Shown here: in pieces, positions 13,345-24,274 of the stretch
How the letters are laid out: each line of letters begins with the position of its first letter
Position numbering within the stretch: position 1 is the stretch's first letter
Assembly (NCBI GenBank): GCA_910574455.1
Contig: CAJSYZ010000008.1
Coordinates: 496,001 to 560,000 of the forward strand
DNA from: Trichaptum fuscoviolaceum
Lineage: Eukaryota; Basidiomycota; Agaricomycetes; Hymenochaetales; Trichaptaceae
DNA: 64,000 nt
Direction of reading: 5' to 3'
Notes under the pieces: model-generated
Told to the model about the DNA's origin: nothing
Seen by the model: the letters and a program-made list of their open reading frames with translations, nothing else
The model's database searches: none
Program-made: the position numbers and the translations under genes

Positions 13345-13514
13345 CCATTCCCACGGTAAACGAGGCTCGGGAGAGGACCCTTACGACGAGCGGGCTCGGC
13401 TACTATACTTGGAGCCAGACCCTCCCTTCGGTCGGTAAAGGGTCCCCTCAACTTTTCTTTGACCCTGAGGCCTCGGCCTCTACCGAACCGTGGGAGGGTT
13501 TGGGTAGGAGACTG
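13345..13514 (-). repeat. Right terminal inverted repeat, 170 bp
   Basis: It is an exact reverse complement of 13001-13170, followed at once by the second copy of the 9-bp duplication (13515-13523). Confidence 0.92.
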
Positions 13515-13523
13515 GTGACTGAG

Positions 13524-13981
13524 TCGGAAACTTCCGGATAACTCACCCAGACATTCTGCTGCCTCCGAGTCTTTCACTGTTGACACACCACAATCTCCCT
13601 CAGACACTCATTTTCCATGACAATGTACAGTATGCCGATGATTGCTCTAGAAACCCTACATAAATATTTTCTGACTCTGCTGGTAAAATAGATAGTTCGT
13701 GGAGAATATGGACAGCGTGACCTCGAATCGGCGTCAAGTAACTTTCGTTCGAAAAGCAGAACGTTTTAATTGCCCTCCCATCATACCATGCGCAGGGATG
13801 ATCCCAATCCAATACCAAGATCAATAACTCAGCCCTAGATCCGGAGTTGCCAAGCTTCGTTTCGACAACATTGCATCAATCACTGCAATGCCTGTGCTCA
13901 ATTCAATTACTAGCGCTGTGGCCAGTGCAGCATAGCTTTCCTCGGCGGACGGACTGCTTTGTGCGCATAAGAAGATCCCCC
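13524..13981. other. Upstream region of the first paralogous unknown gene
   Basis: About 460 nt between the transposon and the start of the next gene. It should hold that gene's promoter, so the transposon sits at its far end. No clear motif was seen. The frame of the next gene is open further upstream (to about 13847) but has no ATG there. Confidence 0.4.
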
Positions 13982-15657
13982 ATGCGCAGCTCTCGTGAGT
14001 TCTGTTCTGTATCCTCGACAGTGTCTCTGCCTGACTCGAACTCCATGAGCGTAGCAGCGACATCGTATGCTCCTTCATTTGTTTCCTCCGGCGCCAGCTG
14101 GGGGGCCAATCGAAGCTCGTTGCTTTACAGCGCTGGCTCCTTCTCAAACAGTTCGGTCTATACCGTTCTCACGGAGTCGAGCTCGTGTATGACCTCCTCT
14201 GATGTTATCGGCACAGGACGGACGATCGGCCGGTTCTACTCTAAGCTCGGGAGGGCGCTCGAGAACTCCCTCAACCGGTATTCGGAGAGAAATGGAAATG
14301 GGCCCAAGGCGGTATCCCAGAAAGTCGAGCAGTTGATGCTAAGTCTGATCAGCACGCCGGAATCGACGCAGTCTGTTGAGAAGTCTGGTTCGAACGTGAA
14401 AAAGAAACGAGAAGAGCTGGTTGCTAACTGCAGGAAACTTCTGAGATACACACAGTAAGCAGTAACAAGAATGAAGAGGTTTTATTATCCGTATCTCATC
14501 ATATTCCCTCAGATCAACCATAGTAACAAATCAACTCGATGCAATACATGCGATGATTCTCCTTTCAATAACATACCCACTGCTCCAGGACTTTTTTAGG
14601 ATGTGCTCCTCTTCCAATATCCTCGCCAAGTTCTTGTACGACTTGACGTCTGAATCATACACTAGTGCATCAAAGGACGAGTTCAACCAGCTCATTTCTA
14701 GTACTAGATTTGCGCTGATATTAATATCGTATAATGAAATCAACGACGCAGCGAAACATCTCTTCCAATCTGTGAAAGCCACCAATCTTACTGTTGATAG
14801 CGGCTCTCCCCTGTCCAAACTACTCGAGGCATCACACGGGTGAGTTTCCGAGCGTGCACATTATACTTGGGTTTTCATTCTCATTCAAAGCATTTGTACC
14901 ATGAAAAAGAGACTTCGAAGAATCACACATCGCGAGGTTACGCCTTAATAATTGGCTGCGGCAATTGAGTGATCGATGGCAAGTCTGGTCTGTACGATCC
15001 ACATGTAACTCGTTCGGGAAGATCATCTCCGTTGTGACCGACGAAGCAGACAGCGGCATCGTCGAGTACGACGAGATTACCCTCAATCGCATTATCCGAG
15101 CGGTGCACAAACTCATGACGTCCTCGAGTGAGGTTGTGGACCGTGCTGCCCTCGATGCAATCTGCGTCACAGTGTTGAGATTGCACGAACAGTGCCCCGC
15201 GGTGGATATGGACTGGGAGTTCGGTACCTTTCTGAAAGAACTGCGCCGGTAAGACATCTTTCATAACACCCTCACATTCAAACTGACATGCGCATTCTAT
15301 TGTTAAAGAGAGTCGATACGCTACATCCTCCTCCGATCGGCAGAACTCGCCAGTCGGTTCTTCGTCCTTCCTCAGGGAGTGGGGCCAATAATTCGTATCG
15401 TCCCAGCGGATGAGAACGAACCATTAAATTTCTCATCTTCATCCGTTCATGATCAAGTGCGAGGTTCCCCTGGTATTATACGAATGCTAGGCAGCGACTT
15501 CCTTTCAGTACCTGAGGTAAAACGCGGACTCCTCATTTTCGACATACCAGACAACGAGGACGCAGACGACACATCTCCGGTGGAGGGTCCTATGACAGAG
15601 TCGGCGCAAGACTCGAAGGATGATGGAACGTGCCTACAGAGTGAAACCTTCTCATAA
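13982..15657 (+). CDS. Unknown protein, paralogue A of a tail-to-tail pair
   Basis: Four exons close in frame: 13982-14454, 14513-14839, 14910-15248, 15309-15657, giving 495 aa. The start is the first ATG in the open frame. The N-terminal 110 residues are Ser-rich; the rest looks like an all-helical soluble protein with many Leu, Ala and Glu and conserved blocks such as YTVLTESSS, SHIARLRL.NWLR, RAVHKLMTSS and LRLHEQCPAVDM.WEFG. I recognise no catalytic motif and no named family. The partner at 16427-18182 on the other strand has the same exon structure: exons 2 and 3 are 327 and 339 nt in both, and every intron falls at the same phase. The two therefore arose by duplication with inversion. 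Confidence 0.82.
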
Positions 15658-16426
15658 ATCATTCTTCTCATATGGTTTGCTTGTCGGCACACGCTCCACG
15701 GACGGCCTGTTATCGGTCCCAATGAAATACCCTTCGAGACATGTACTATGAAGGAGACAATAATGATACTTCTGCCTGACGAACCTCGAGAGGCCAAAGT
15801 GGCACCGATGATGATAATGTTGCCGATTCCCAAAACCAATCCTACAAGTCGGCTATGTTGGACATCCCTTACATAAGTATCACATTTCAGGACTATAGTT
15901 AATGTGCATATGCATGTACCTGATACCTTGATCTTGATTTTGAAGTGCGCGAGAAACTGTGGAGTGATAACAATCTCGCTCTCTCCCTGATCCGATGTTT
16001 ACAAACTCTCCTATTTTCAAGCGGCACCAAGAATTTGCCATGCGAAGTGTCGAGCGTGTCGAGCGTGTCGTGCATGGTGCATGGCAAATTCTCGAGGCCG
16101 ATTTTCTAGTTCATCGGATCTGAGTTACTGTCGCGTCCCCATAAAACTATTGTGGAATGATTTGTTGATACCGCAAAGAAGACTAGATGTAAATGTTCCT
16201 CGACAACGAAAATATGAATGAAGCACAACTGTAGTAATGACATATCCAGTCGTCGAGGGAAAGCTGTGTACTATTGTAGATCACAGCCCTAAATTCTGGC
16301 AGCTCGGTAAAATTGCGAAAGAGAGAAAACGGCTGTGATGTAGTAGATTACTGCGCGTTCATTCAGTTTGTCTATTGTATAATATGATTTTCGACAGCCT
16401 GCCGAAGAACCATCAGAACTAACACA
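15658..16426. other. Convergent intergenic region between the two paralogues
   Basis: 769 nt between two facing stop codons, so it must contain both 3' ends. It has no coding frame worth calling. Its centre carries a 13-bp inverted repeat, listed separately. Confidence 0.5.
16031..16091. terminator. Hairpin with tandem GTCGAGC repeats between the convergent genes
   Basis: gaatttgccatgc (16031-16043) pairs exactly with gcatggcaaattc (16079-16091). The 35-nt loop contains the unit gtcgagcgt twice and then gtcgtgc. Its place between two converging genes suggests a shared 3'-end structure, or the scar of the inversion that made the pair; the role is inference. Confidence 0.35.
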
Positions 16427-18182
16427 TTAATGATAATCATCACATACAAAGTGACTTTTCTTCGCCCTCGCTGTCTTCTTTGCCAGGATAATGCACTGGC
16501 TCATGAGGCTCTCCCTGAGCAAGCTGGATACAAAATTGAGTAAGGCCTCCTCTCTCCATGGGAAATTCTTCGCATAGGCTCGTTTCACTCTACGTGGGTA
16601 GAGATCACAATGGCACCTCGCTGATAATGGGTATGACCCTTCGTGGGTTTCATCGGCTTGCGTGAAGAAACCGAGGGGAACGTGTTCCACTTCTGGGACT
16701 AGGAGCCTGAGTAAGTCTCTTCTTAATGAACCTGTTGTGAGGTCCTGGATGTGACTGAGAGCAGCAGACGGGTACGACGAGGCCAACTGGGTGGGTTCAT
16801 GGCCATCTCCTGCGTCAATTATGATTGTTGGTCCTTGAGGAATTATGAAAAATTCGCTAGCGAGCTCCGAAGCCAAAGAGAGTTTGGATTGTATCGTATC
16901 CCTGCCAGAGGGTACATGTATGGTCAGAAGAAATTTAAAATTCAAAATTTATTCGTCAACTTACCGACGAAGAATACTCAGAAAAGCACCAAAATCCCAT
17001 TCTATATCTACTGCAAGGCATTTCTCATGGAGCCGGAGAAACGTATAGCAAATACCGTCAAGGGAAACGCAGTCCACATTGTTTACAAAGGAAGTCATGA
17101 GCCGCCGTAATGCCCGGATCATTTGAGCAAGGAATGCTTCATCGTAATAAGCGATACGGCCGTCTGCCTCTCTGCTGATGACGAAAACCACCTTTCCATC
17201 CAAGTCGCACTCAGAGTGCCTGGGCCTTACTTGCCAATAGAAATTGAGACGCCTTAGCCAATTATCAAGATGAATTCTTGCAATGTGCGATTCTCCGGGA
17301 TCTCTATCGGTGCTGTAGTATGTTTCAATCAGGAAGGACGATGGAGTGTACAATACTTAAGGCTTACTCGTACATGGCCTGGAGCAGGATGGAAAAGGGA
17401 GAGCCAGCCTCGGCGACTAGGTTCGTGGGCTTTACGGAATTATAGAGGTATTTTGCCGCGTCATTGATTTCGCTATGCAAAGTCGACAGAAATGCATATT
17501 TGGAACTGGAAATGAGTTGGCTAAACTCTTCTCTTGATGCACTAGTGTAAGGTTCCGTTGCTAGTCCGTGTACGATCTTGCCGAGGGTAACGGAAGATGA
17601 ACATTCGCGGAAGGAATCTTGTAGAAAAGGGTATTTTGTCGAGAGGTAAAAAATTGAGTACATCGCATTGACCTGATTCGCAACCACATTTGATCTGAAA
17701 ACGTCGTGACATGGGGTCAATCTCCTCCAAAGAATATAAAATTCTCAATGAAGAGAGAGACTCAACTGTGTGCAGCTTAAAAGCCTTCTACAGCATTCTA
17801 GCAGCGTGTCTTCCGGCCGTACATGCTCTGCCGTCGTGGATTCATGCTTTGTTGGACGTTCCATTACAGACCCCAGCCTAACGGGCTCAGAGGGTCTCTT
17901 TGCCATGATGACCATAGTGCCTGCTATCTCGTCGATTCTCTGCATTAATGCCCAAGGTCCATTACCCTCAAAGTACCTATTGAAAGTGTTTTCGAGAGCC
18001 CTCCCCAGCATGGAGAAGAGGCGGCCCATCGTGCGTCCTATGCCGACGACAGAGGAGGAAGTCATTAACGAACTGGACTCTGTCAATACTGTGTAGTCCG
18101 AGGCATTGGGTAACTTGAACAAGCCATCATTGCTGGAGAACGAGCTTCGAGCAGACATGGAATGGTGCTCTACGGTGTTCAT
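16427..18182 (-). CDS. Unknown protein, paralogue B of a tail-to-tail pair
   Basis: Four exons close in frame: 18182-17767, 17694-17368, 17303-16965, 16901-16427, giving 518 aa from the ATG at 18182. It aligns with paralogue A along its length: YTVLTESSS, GRALENTFNRYFEGNG, PYTSASREEFSQLISSSKYA, EINDAAKYLYNSVKPTNL, SHIARIHLDNWLRRLN, FLRLHEKCLAVDIEWDFGAF and ASEFFIIPQGP are all matched. Exons 2 and 3 have the same lengths as in A (327 and 339 nt). The proteins differ most in the Ser-rich N-terminus and in the C-terminal 110 residues, where B ends basic and A ends acidic. The function is unknown. Conserved reading frames in both copies argue that both are used. Confidence 0.82.
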
Positions 18183-18739
18183 GGCGAAGGGCAGAAGGAG
18201 TTTGAATGGTACGAGAGTGTTGCGCTGAGGAAGAGCTACACTGCCTACGCGACAGGTTATGAGGGGTGTACTATTCAAGACCTTGATGCGAAGTGCAAAG
18301 GCGCTGGCAATTAAATTGAAGCAAAGGCACAGAGTGGGGTGAAGCCAGCTTGAATACTAATTGCCGAGCCAACCATTGATGGGCGTCGAGTTGGGGCTAT
18401 GTCTAGTGAAACAATGTTGCTGTGTTGGATTCAGTGATGGTAAAGGGCCAATACAGCGGCTGAATTCAGTGTACGCTATCCAGGGGAAGGCAGATTGGAA
18501 ACAACCGTCTCTAATTTGCGATTATATTAGAGGAGCAACCAACACTGATGATAGAATAAAGATCGAAATGTTATACCATCATAATTGTGCATGTGTCTCT
18601 GAGAATAACTCCTGACATACAAGGGGTTGAGTGCCAGTGGTGAGGTATCATGGTTCATTGAAGTTGCGCGCACGCTCAGCCTGAGGCTGCGAAAATTTGC
18701 CGGTGGACCTTGCTTGGTTCGGCTGCCGTCTGTTGGTAA
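18183..18739. other. Upstream flank of paralogue B
   Basis: No gene seen. It should include the promoter of the minus-strand paralogue B. Short frames on both strands lack motifs. Confidence 0.4.
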
Positions 18740-19220
18740 GAAAAACTCCCACGAAGGATGCTGTGGTGAAAATTTGGACTGGCAGGTTTGAGTGGGAGAG
18801 CCGCGTTAGGAGTTGAGTACAATGAGATGATCCTTGCTCTGAAGCGTCTTAGGCTATCAAGCTGCGAGGGGCTACAACTCAAGGCAGGGAGCAACATCGG
18901 AAAATCCACAAGGAAGGCTGAGCCGACCGAGATTCTCTGCTTTTGTAAAGCGGGTGGTGTCCGCTGGGCTGGCAGTCAAGAGCTTTGGCATGAAGAAGGC
19001 CTCGTCCGACGCAAGATAGCAGCAAGTTACGAGCAGGCACGACTACTGTCCGGGTGGCATGATAATAGCAATATATTCGCGACCTTAATTGTGTTGTGAC
19101 ACTGTCCTGAGGCTCGAAATCAACTTTGTTGTCGTGGTCGATGATGAAGAGACGCGACGCGACTTGACCGATGCTCGCGTGCTTTCAACTTCAACTACGG
19201 AAGTTGCCGGCGGTCTATTT
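18740..19220 (-). pseudogene. Scrambled fragments of a PPR-type gene
   Basis: Two blocks match the start of the degenerate PPR gene at 41-43 kb. Block 1 (about 18750-18815, core cgaaggatgctgtggtgaaa) matches 43096-43150; block 2 (about 19105-19175, core gtcgatgatgaagagacgcg) matches about 42915-42970. Both keep the same orientation, but their order along the + strand is reversed relative to the 43-kb locus, and about 290 nt of unmatched sequence separates them. There are stops in all frames, so this cannot be an active gene. It looks like a rearranged remnant of a duplicated copy. Confidence 0.6.
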
Positions 19221-19643
19221 TGCTTAAAGTCTCAGACTCACCGCCGTCGGGAACGACGAAAGGTTGGAAACGCCCGTTCACGACGAGCCTTGTACAGTCT
19301 AAGTAGTATGATTAGTATAGAGTATAAAGTCTTTTCTTTATCTTAAATAAGATAGAAATTTTGTATTGTGCGATACGATTGTTACACTTCTGTCTTTATC
19401 TTCTACAACATTGAAACGTTAATGTCCGAGCCGAATGCGCAGTAAAGTATACATGTGTACAACGAAAAGCAAATTTCAAGCAGAAGTACAATAGTCAAGT
19501 GTGATCCACACCGCGCAGGTGAGGCCGACAACATCTTTGCTCTCTTTGGAAGAGGTAGGGAATAGAGTCTATAACGTCGAAAGAAGAATTTTGGAGGACA
19601 GAGGAAATGAGCAGGAAGGTTGAGGATTTCACGGTCGTCGTGC
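19221..19643. other. 3' flank of phosphoketolase
   Basis: AT-rich 420 nt downstream of the phosphoketolase stop (minus strand). It should include the 3' untranslated region. No gene. Confidence 0.4.
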
Positions 19644-22600
19644 TTAGAATGTAGGGGTATCATAGATATCCGCAGGATCTAAGGCAAAGCGTTAGTCTTC
19701 GATATTGAATTGTATGGATACGCAAAGCGAAGTTACTCACCTTGTCCGTGCTCGAACGCATACTCCTTCGCCTTTTGTGCGCGGTGCTCGTAATCCGTGA
19801 CGAGTTTATGCGCATAGATTCCAACTTTCTCGTTTACCTTCGCGCCACCACGGACAGCCGCAGCTGCGATGTGATACCGACTGACCCTGTTGCTCAGCAA
19901 CATGTCGAATGGTGTCGTCGTCGTACCCTCTTCGTTGTAGCCCTCAATCCCCATGCGCTCGGTGCCGGGACGGCCAAAGAGAAGGCCGCGCAGCTCACCG
20001 GGATAGCCGTGATAGTTGAAATGTACGTAGCGATCAGCGGTGAAGAGGTTGATGAACCCGTCGTTAGTGAGTGAGTGAGGATGCGACTTCTCCGGCCCAA
20101 GGATCATGAGGTCCGTCACGTTCACGACACGCACACGCAGGTCGGGAACCTCCTTGCGCAGGAGTGCAGCGGCGGCGATGACCTCGAAAGTGACTTCAAC
20201 ACCAATGCCGACGAGCACACTGTCAAACAATCTTTAGCATGATGCAGGAAAGCAATAAAAGGCGACATACACATCGGGGTTGATGCCCTCGTCCGTGCTC
20301 GCGAACCTCCAGATGCTTGCACCAGCAACGCAATGAGCGTTCGCATCCTCCGGACTCAGCCATACAGGCGTCGGTTGCTTACTGCCCACCATCAAGTTGA
20401 TGTAATTCTTCGCGCGCAGGCAGTGGGACACAGTGCTCAAGAAGCAGTTAGCATCAGGCGGGAGGTAGACACGCGCCAGCTGGGGCTTCAGGTTGAGCAC
20501 GGCGCCGATGAACGACGGGTTCTGATGCGAGAAACCATTGTGCTCCTGCCGTGTCCATGTCGAAGTCTCGATGTAGTTCAACGAGCCGACGTCCTTCCTC
20601 CAGGTCGTCTCATGCGCCTAGTCATCGAAACAACATCAGTGCATGTCATCACACAGTCATCAGTGCAAGGTCGTACCATCTTGACGAACTTGCTGTATTG
20701 TACCATCATGGTGTGGATGATTCCAAGGAATGCCTCGTACGATGGGAAGAGGGCCGTGCGACCAGTGAGGGTGTAGCCTTGCATCATGCCTTGGCAAGTG
20801 TGCTCAGACAGAATCTCAATAACACGACCGCCATTGCCGCGGGCAGCAACGTCCCATTGGAAGTTACGACCGGTGGTATCGAAGACAGCGTCGAGCTTGT
20901 TCGACACCAATTCATCGGGCGAGAAGATACGGAATGAGGTGGGATTTCTTTCGAAAAGACGGTGATCAGTCGAGATGCTCAAAACAAAGGTGCAAGACGG
21001 GAGAAGAGCGACACGTACTCTTTGATCACCTCAAGCAAGAACTGGCCAACGCGCTTCATGCAACTGTCTTGAGTGCCCTTCTCTACAGCGAGGGACTGCC
21101 ATTCTGGGGTTTTCAGGATCTCGTAGTCGCCGTTCGCAAACTTAGACTGGCCAAGACGCTTGGAGGGATTCGGCGGGACGACGCGGAGGATGCCTTCCTT
21201 GGGCGAACCGGTGGTAACGTCGATGATCTCGGAGATATTGTAGGAGTCTAGCCAATGTTGGAGGGATGCAAGCTCCTCAGGATCAGTCTTCGCATTCGGG
21301 AGGGGCACTTGATGGGCGTGGAATGAGCCCTCGATGTACTCGCCGTGGAATTGCTTGGGGCCTGACCATCCCTATTGTTGTGCGACGACGGGAGGGACAG
21401 AGCGGGCGTCCGTTTAAGAGTTGTGAGGTAAGAGAAAATGGGTCAGAGGAGTGATTGTGGGCCGGGGGGAGTGAGCACGTTGCGGTAGGGAGGAATGGGG
21501 CATCGATTGGGCGATAACGGCGAGCAAGATGAACGGCACAGATGGAGGTGGAAGAAAGGGGGAAAGACAAAAGCGTTAGCAAATCGTCTATACCAATATT
21601 CCAAGAAAAGAAACTCTCTCAAGGGGCGGTGAATAAAAACCCCGTTGTAATCCGTTCAAGTCATGAACGTCAGCAAAGCAGCAATAGCAATTTCCCAATT
21701 GCGGGAATTTTACGGTGGAAAGAGGAAAGTGAAAAGACATAAAAGGCAAAGAGCGAAGGAGGTTGCATAATGCGAAGTAAGGAGACAAAACATACCTTCG
21801 GGGTACGCATGATGAGCACTGGCCAGCGAGGCTTGACGATGGCCTTCCCTGACCGTGCCGCAGATTGAATCTTCTTGATCTCGCTGACAGCCCATTCCAT
21901 GGACGCGGCCATGTCTTGGTCAATCCTTTGCAGGTCCTCAACGAACCTAACTTGGTAACCGTAGCCACTTATAAGGAAATTCGAGGGTCAGCGTCAGTTC
22001 GTGCGGGAGAACATTCAGTAAACGAAATTAGGGTGGCGATACGAAGGAATATGTATGCGCGATGGCATCGCGCCGGATGGTGCAGTGACATCGGATAAGA
22101 CACTCGGAGATATACATAGAATGAGTTGTGATTTAGATTGACTAACCTGAAGAGAGCAGTAAGCTCGAGGTCGTCCATCGTACCGTAAATGGTACGCTCG
22201 GAGATCTTGAAGCCGTTGACATGAACAATAGGAATAACAGCACCAGACTCTTTGGGGTCGATGTACTTGTATCCATGCCATGCACTGTATATTTTCAGTC
22301 GGTCTTTGAGGGGGACGAGAGGAACGAAAGAACACACGTTGCAGTGGGTCCGGTCTCGGCTTCACCGTCACCGACAACGCAGGCGACGATGAGATCCGGA
22401 TTATCCATGATAGCACCAAAGGCGACGCTCAGCGCATAGCCGAGCTCACCACCTTCGTGAATCGAGCCGGGTGTTTCGGCATTAATGTGTCTACAGATGC
22501 ATTATTAACATGCCCTTCTCAATTGTGGGAGGACTAACGATGGGAATCCACCCGGGGTAGAGAAGCCAGAGATCAGATTTTTCAACCCCGCCTTGTCACG

Positions 22601-23136
22601 AGAGTATTTTGGCATAAAGGGTGAGAGTGAGTCCTCGAGCCAAAGGCACGAGAGGATTCCTGGAGCTCCGTGTCCTAAAGAGCATGCGAATCTCAGTACC
22701 GCTTTATTCGATCACAATGTGAGATGTGGAGTTTATCGCTTACCCGGACCGACGACGTATAACATTTCGAGATCATGCTTCGTGATGAGACGGTTGACAT
22801 GCGCGTAAATGAGAGACAGTCCAGGGCAGGTACCCCAATGTCCAAGGAGACGAGGCTTAATGTCATCCTTGGTGATCTTTCGCTCAACGAGAACATCTTC
22901 TTTCAAGAAGATCATCGCTATTCCAGTCATGTCAGTATAGGCACATGCGGGTGGCACTCGAACATAAACTCACCAGCTGCGATGTAGTCGGCTGCACGAC
23001 GGAAAGCTTTGATATCCTGCTCTTCTTGGGGGCTCAGAACGTTGAGTTCGAGCTCTACCTTAAGAGAGCCCACCGACGTAGGCAGGAGCGAGGCATCGGG
23101 AGGTGGGTTGGGCTGGAAGAGAAGCTGAGCAGGCAT
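19644..23136 (-). CDS. XFP: D-xylulose-5-phosphate/D-fructose-6-phosphate phosphoketolase
   Basis: Eleven exons close in frame: 23136-22974, 22917-22744, 22674-22539, 22490-22338, 22284-22147, 21967-21796, 21371-21019, 20947-20677, 20617-20271, 20219-19741, 19678-19644, giving 806 aa, a normal length for the family. The enzyme is thiamine-diphosphate dependent and cleaves xylulose-5-P (or fructose-6-P) with phosphate to acetyl-phosphate plus glyceraldehyde-3-P (or erythrose-4-P). Visible blocks are [48 protein letters not shown] (about 158-177), the ThDP/Mg motif GDGEAETGP (about 198-206), [15 protein letters not shown] and [15 protein letters not shown]. The last exon codes only [11 protein letters not shown]. 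Introns 5 and 6 are long (179 and 424 nt). There is no targeting peptide, so it is probably cytosolic. It is divergent with acetate kinase. Confidence 0.95.
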
Positions 23137-24274
23137 GATGGAAGTGGATGTCGAGCAAACAGGTGGCTAAGCCGCTGTTGTTGTCGACGAGCTAGTTGGA
23201 GATAACTGCTACTGAACGAGGTAGCAGAAAGCTGGAGGTGGTGAATGTGAGACAAGATATTTGTGAAAGTACGACGGTACGCACAGGAGGAGTGGTTTAT
23301 ATAGTTCTTGACGCGTCTATGACGCGCCGGCCTGGAGTAGCCCACATAATCTGTATTATTCTAATGATGACCATCGGCAGCGTAGTTATTTCGTATAGTT
23401 ATTCGAACGTGCGGTCCCCGCCGAGATTTGGATCAGAGCAAGTTTGTGTGCGATAGAGCAGGTGCAACATACATCCGACATCCCCTGATCGCCCTCTCCG
23501 GACTTCCGGCCAGTCCTCCCGTCATCCACCCCCGGTCACTGTCCGTGAATGCATTCCATCGGCTGTCCTGTTTTCTTCCCATGTTCGGCATCTCTCGCCC
23601 CTAGAAACTCCATTTATGAGCATTCTGAGCATTGATCTGGGTTGAAAATTACGCACATCTTATCATCTCGTTATCTGCACTCTAGGCGTCTAGACCTCCC
23701 TCCAGACCGAGCGGGGTCAGTCGGACTACTCCCACCCGTGTTTTCCTCTTTTATCTGCCATCAATGCCATCGAAAATATATCGTCTCATATACGACCTGC
23801 GCAGTACTGCCTCCAGAACACATCTGGACCGCCCAGGCCTCCATTCTTCGACATTTGAAGCTTGAGAAACGGCTGCTTCACCCGCGTAGATACGTTTCCT
23901 CCCGACGACATCCTCCTCTAGAACACACCTTTGAACCTCTGGGTCCCTCTAGACTGTCTATTGCCCTGCATCTTGTACTCTTTTGCTGAATTACACCGAG
24001 ATTCTTCGCTCGATAACATCGGCGCCTGTCTTCTAGAATTTGGTGGTCAATTTCGAATAACTTCTCGTGGACGCAAGACGCGACAATCGCCGCACGCTGG
24101 TGAGTCCGCCCAGTGCTCAAATCTGCCGGGACCCCGGGTACCAACACCGATCGGCACTCGGTGTACGGGGTCCGACTTCTCCACATACTGACGTCGAATA
24201 TCATACAGCTCTCTGCTCTGCTACCTACTTTCAAGTGCTGGTAGAACCAAACATCCCCGAGTTTAACGCACAGC
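23137..24274. promoter_or_regulatory. Shared divergent promoter region of phosphoketolase and acetate kinase
   Basis: 1,138 nt separate the two ATGs, which point away from each other. The region is C/T-rich towards the acetate kinase side and contains a CCCCGG/CCGGGG-like stretch near 23500-23560. It must contain both promoters and allows joint control. No specific operator is recognised. Confidence 0.55.

Larger units (their letters stand above)
13001..13514. mobile_element. Non-autonomous fold-back transposon (MITE-like) with 9-bp target-site duplication
   Basis: The element begins CAGTCTCC and ends GGAGACTG. Its two arms, 13001-13170 and 13345-13514, are exact reverse complements over 170 bp, with a 174-nt AT-richer spacer. 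The 9-bp sequence GTGACTGAG stands directly outside both ends (12992-13000 and 13515-13523), which is the footprint of transposition. Long terminal inverted repeats plus a 9-bp duplication fit Mutator-like (MULE) elements; hAT elements also start CAG but duplicate 8 bp. No transposase is encoded, so it must have been moved in trans. Identity of the arms and of the duplication points to a recent insertion. Confidence 0.88.

Noticed and set aside
12968..13607. Open frames of 77-111 codons inside the fold-back element, with the same peptide in both arms
   Set aside because: The identical peptides arise because the two arms are exact reverse complements; there is no start context, motif or independent conservation.
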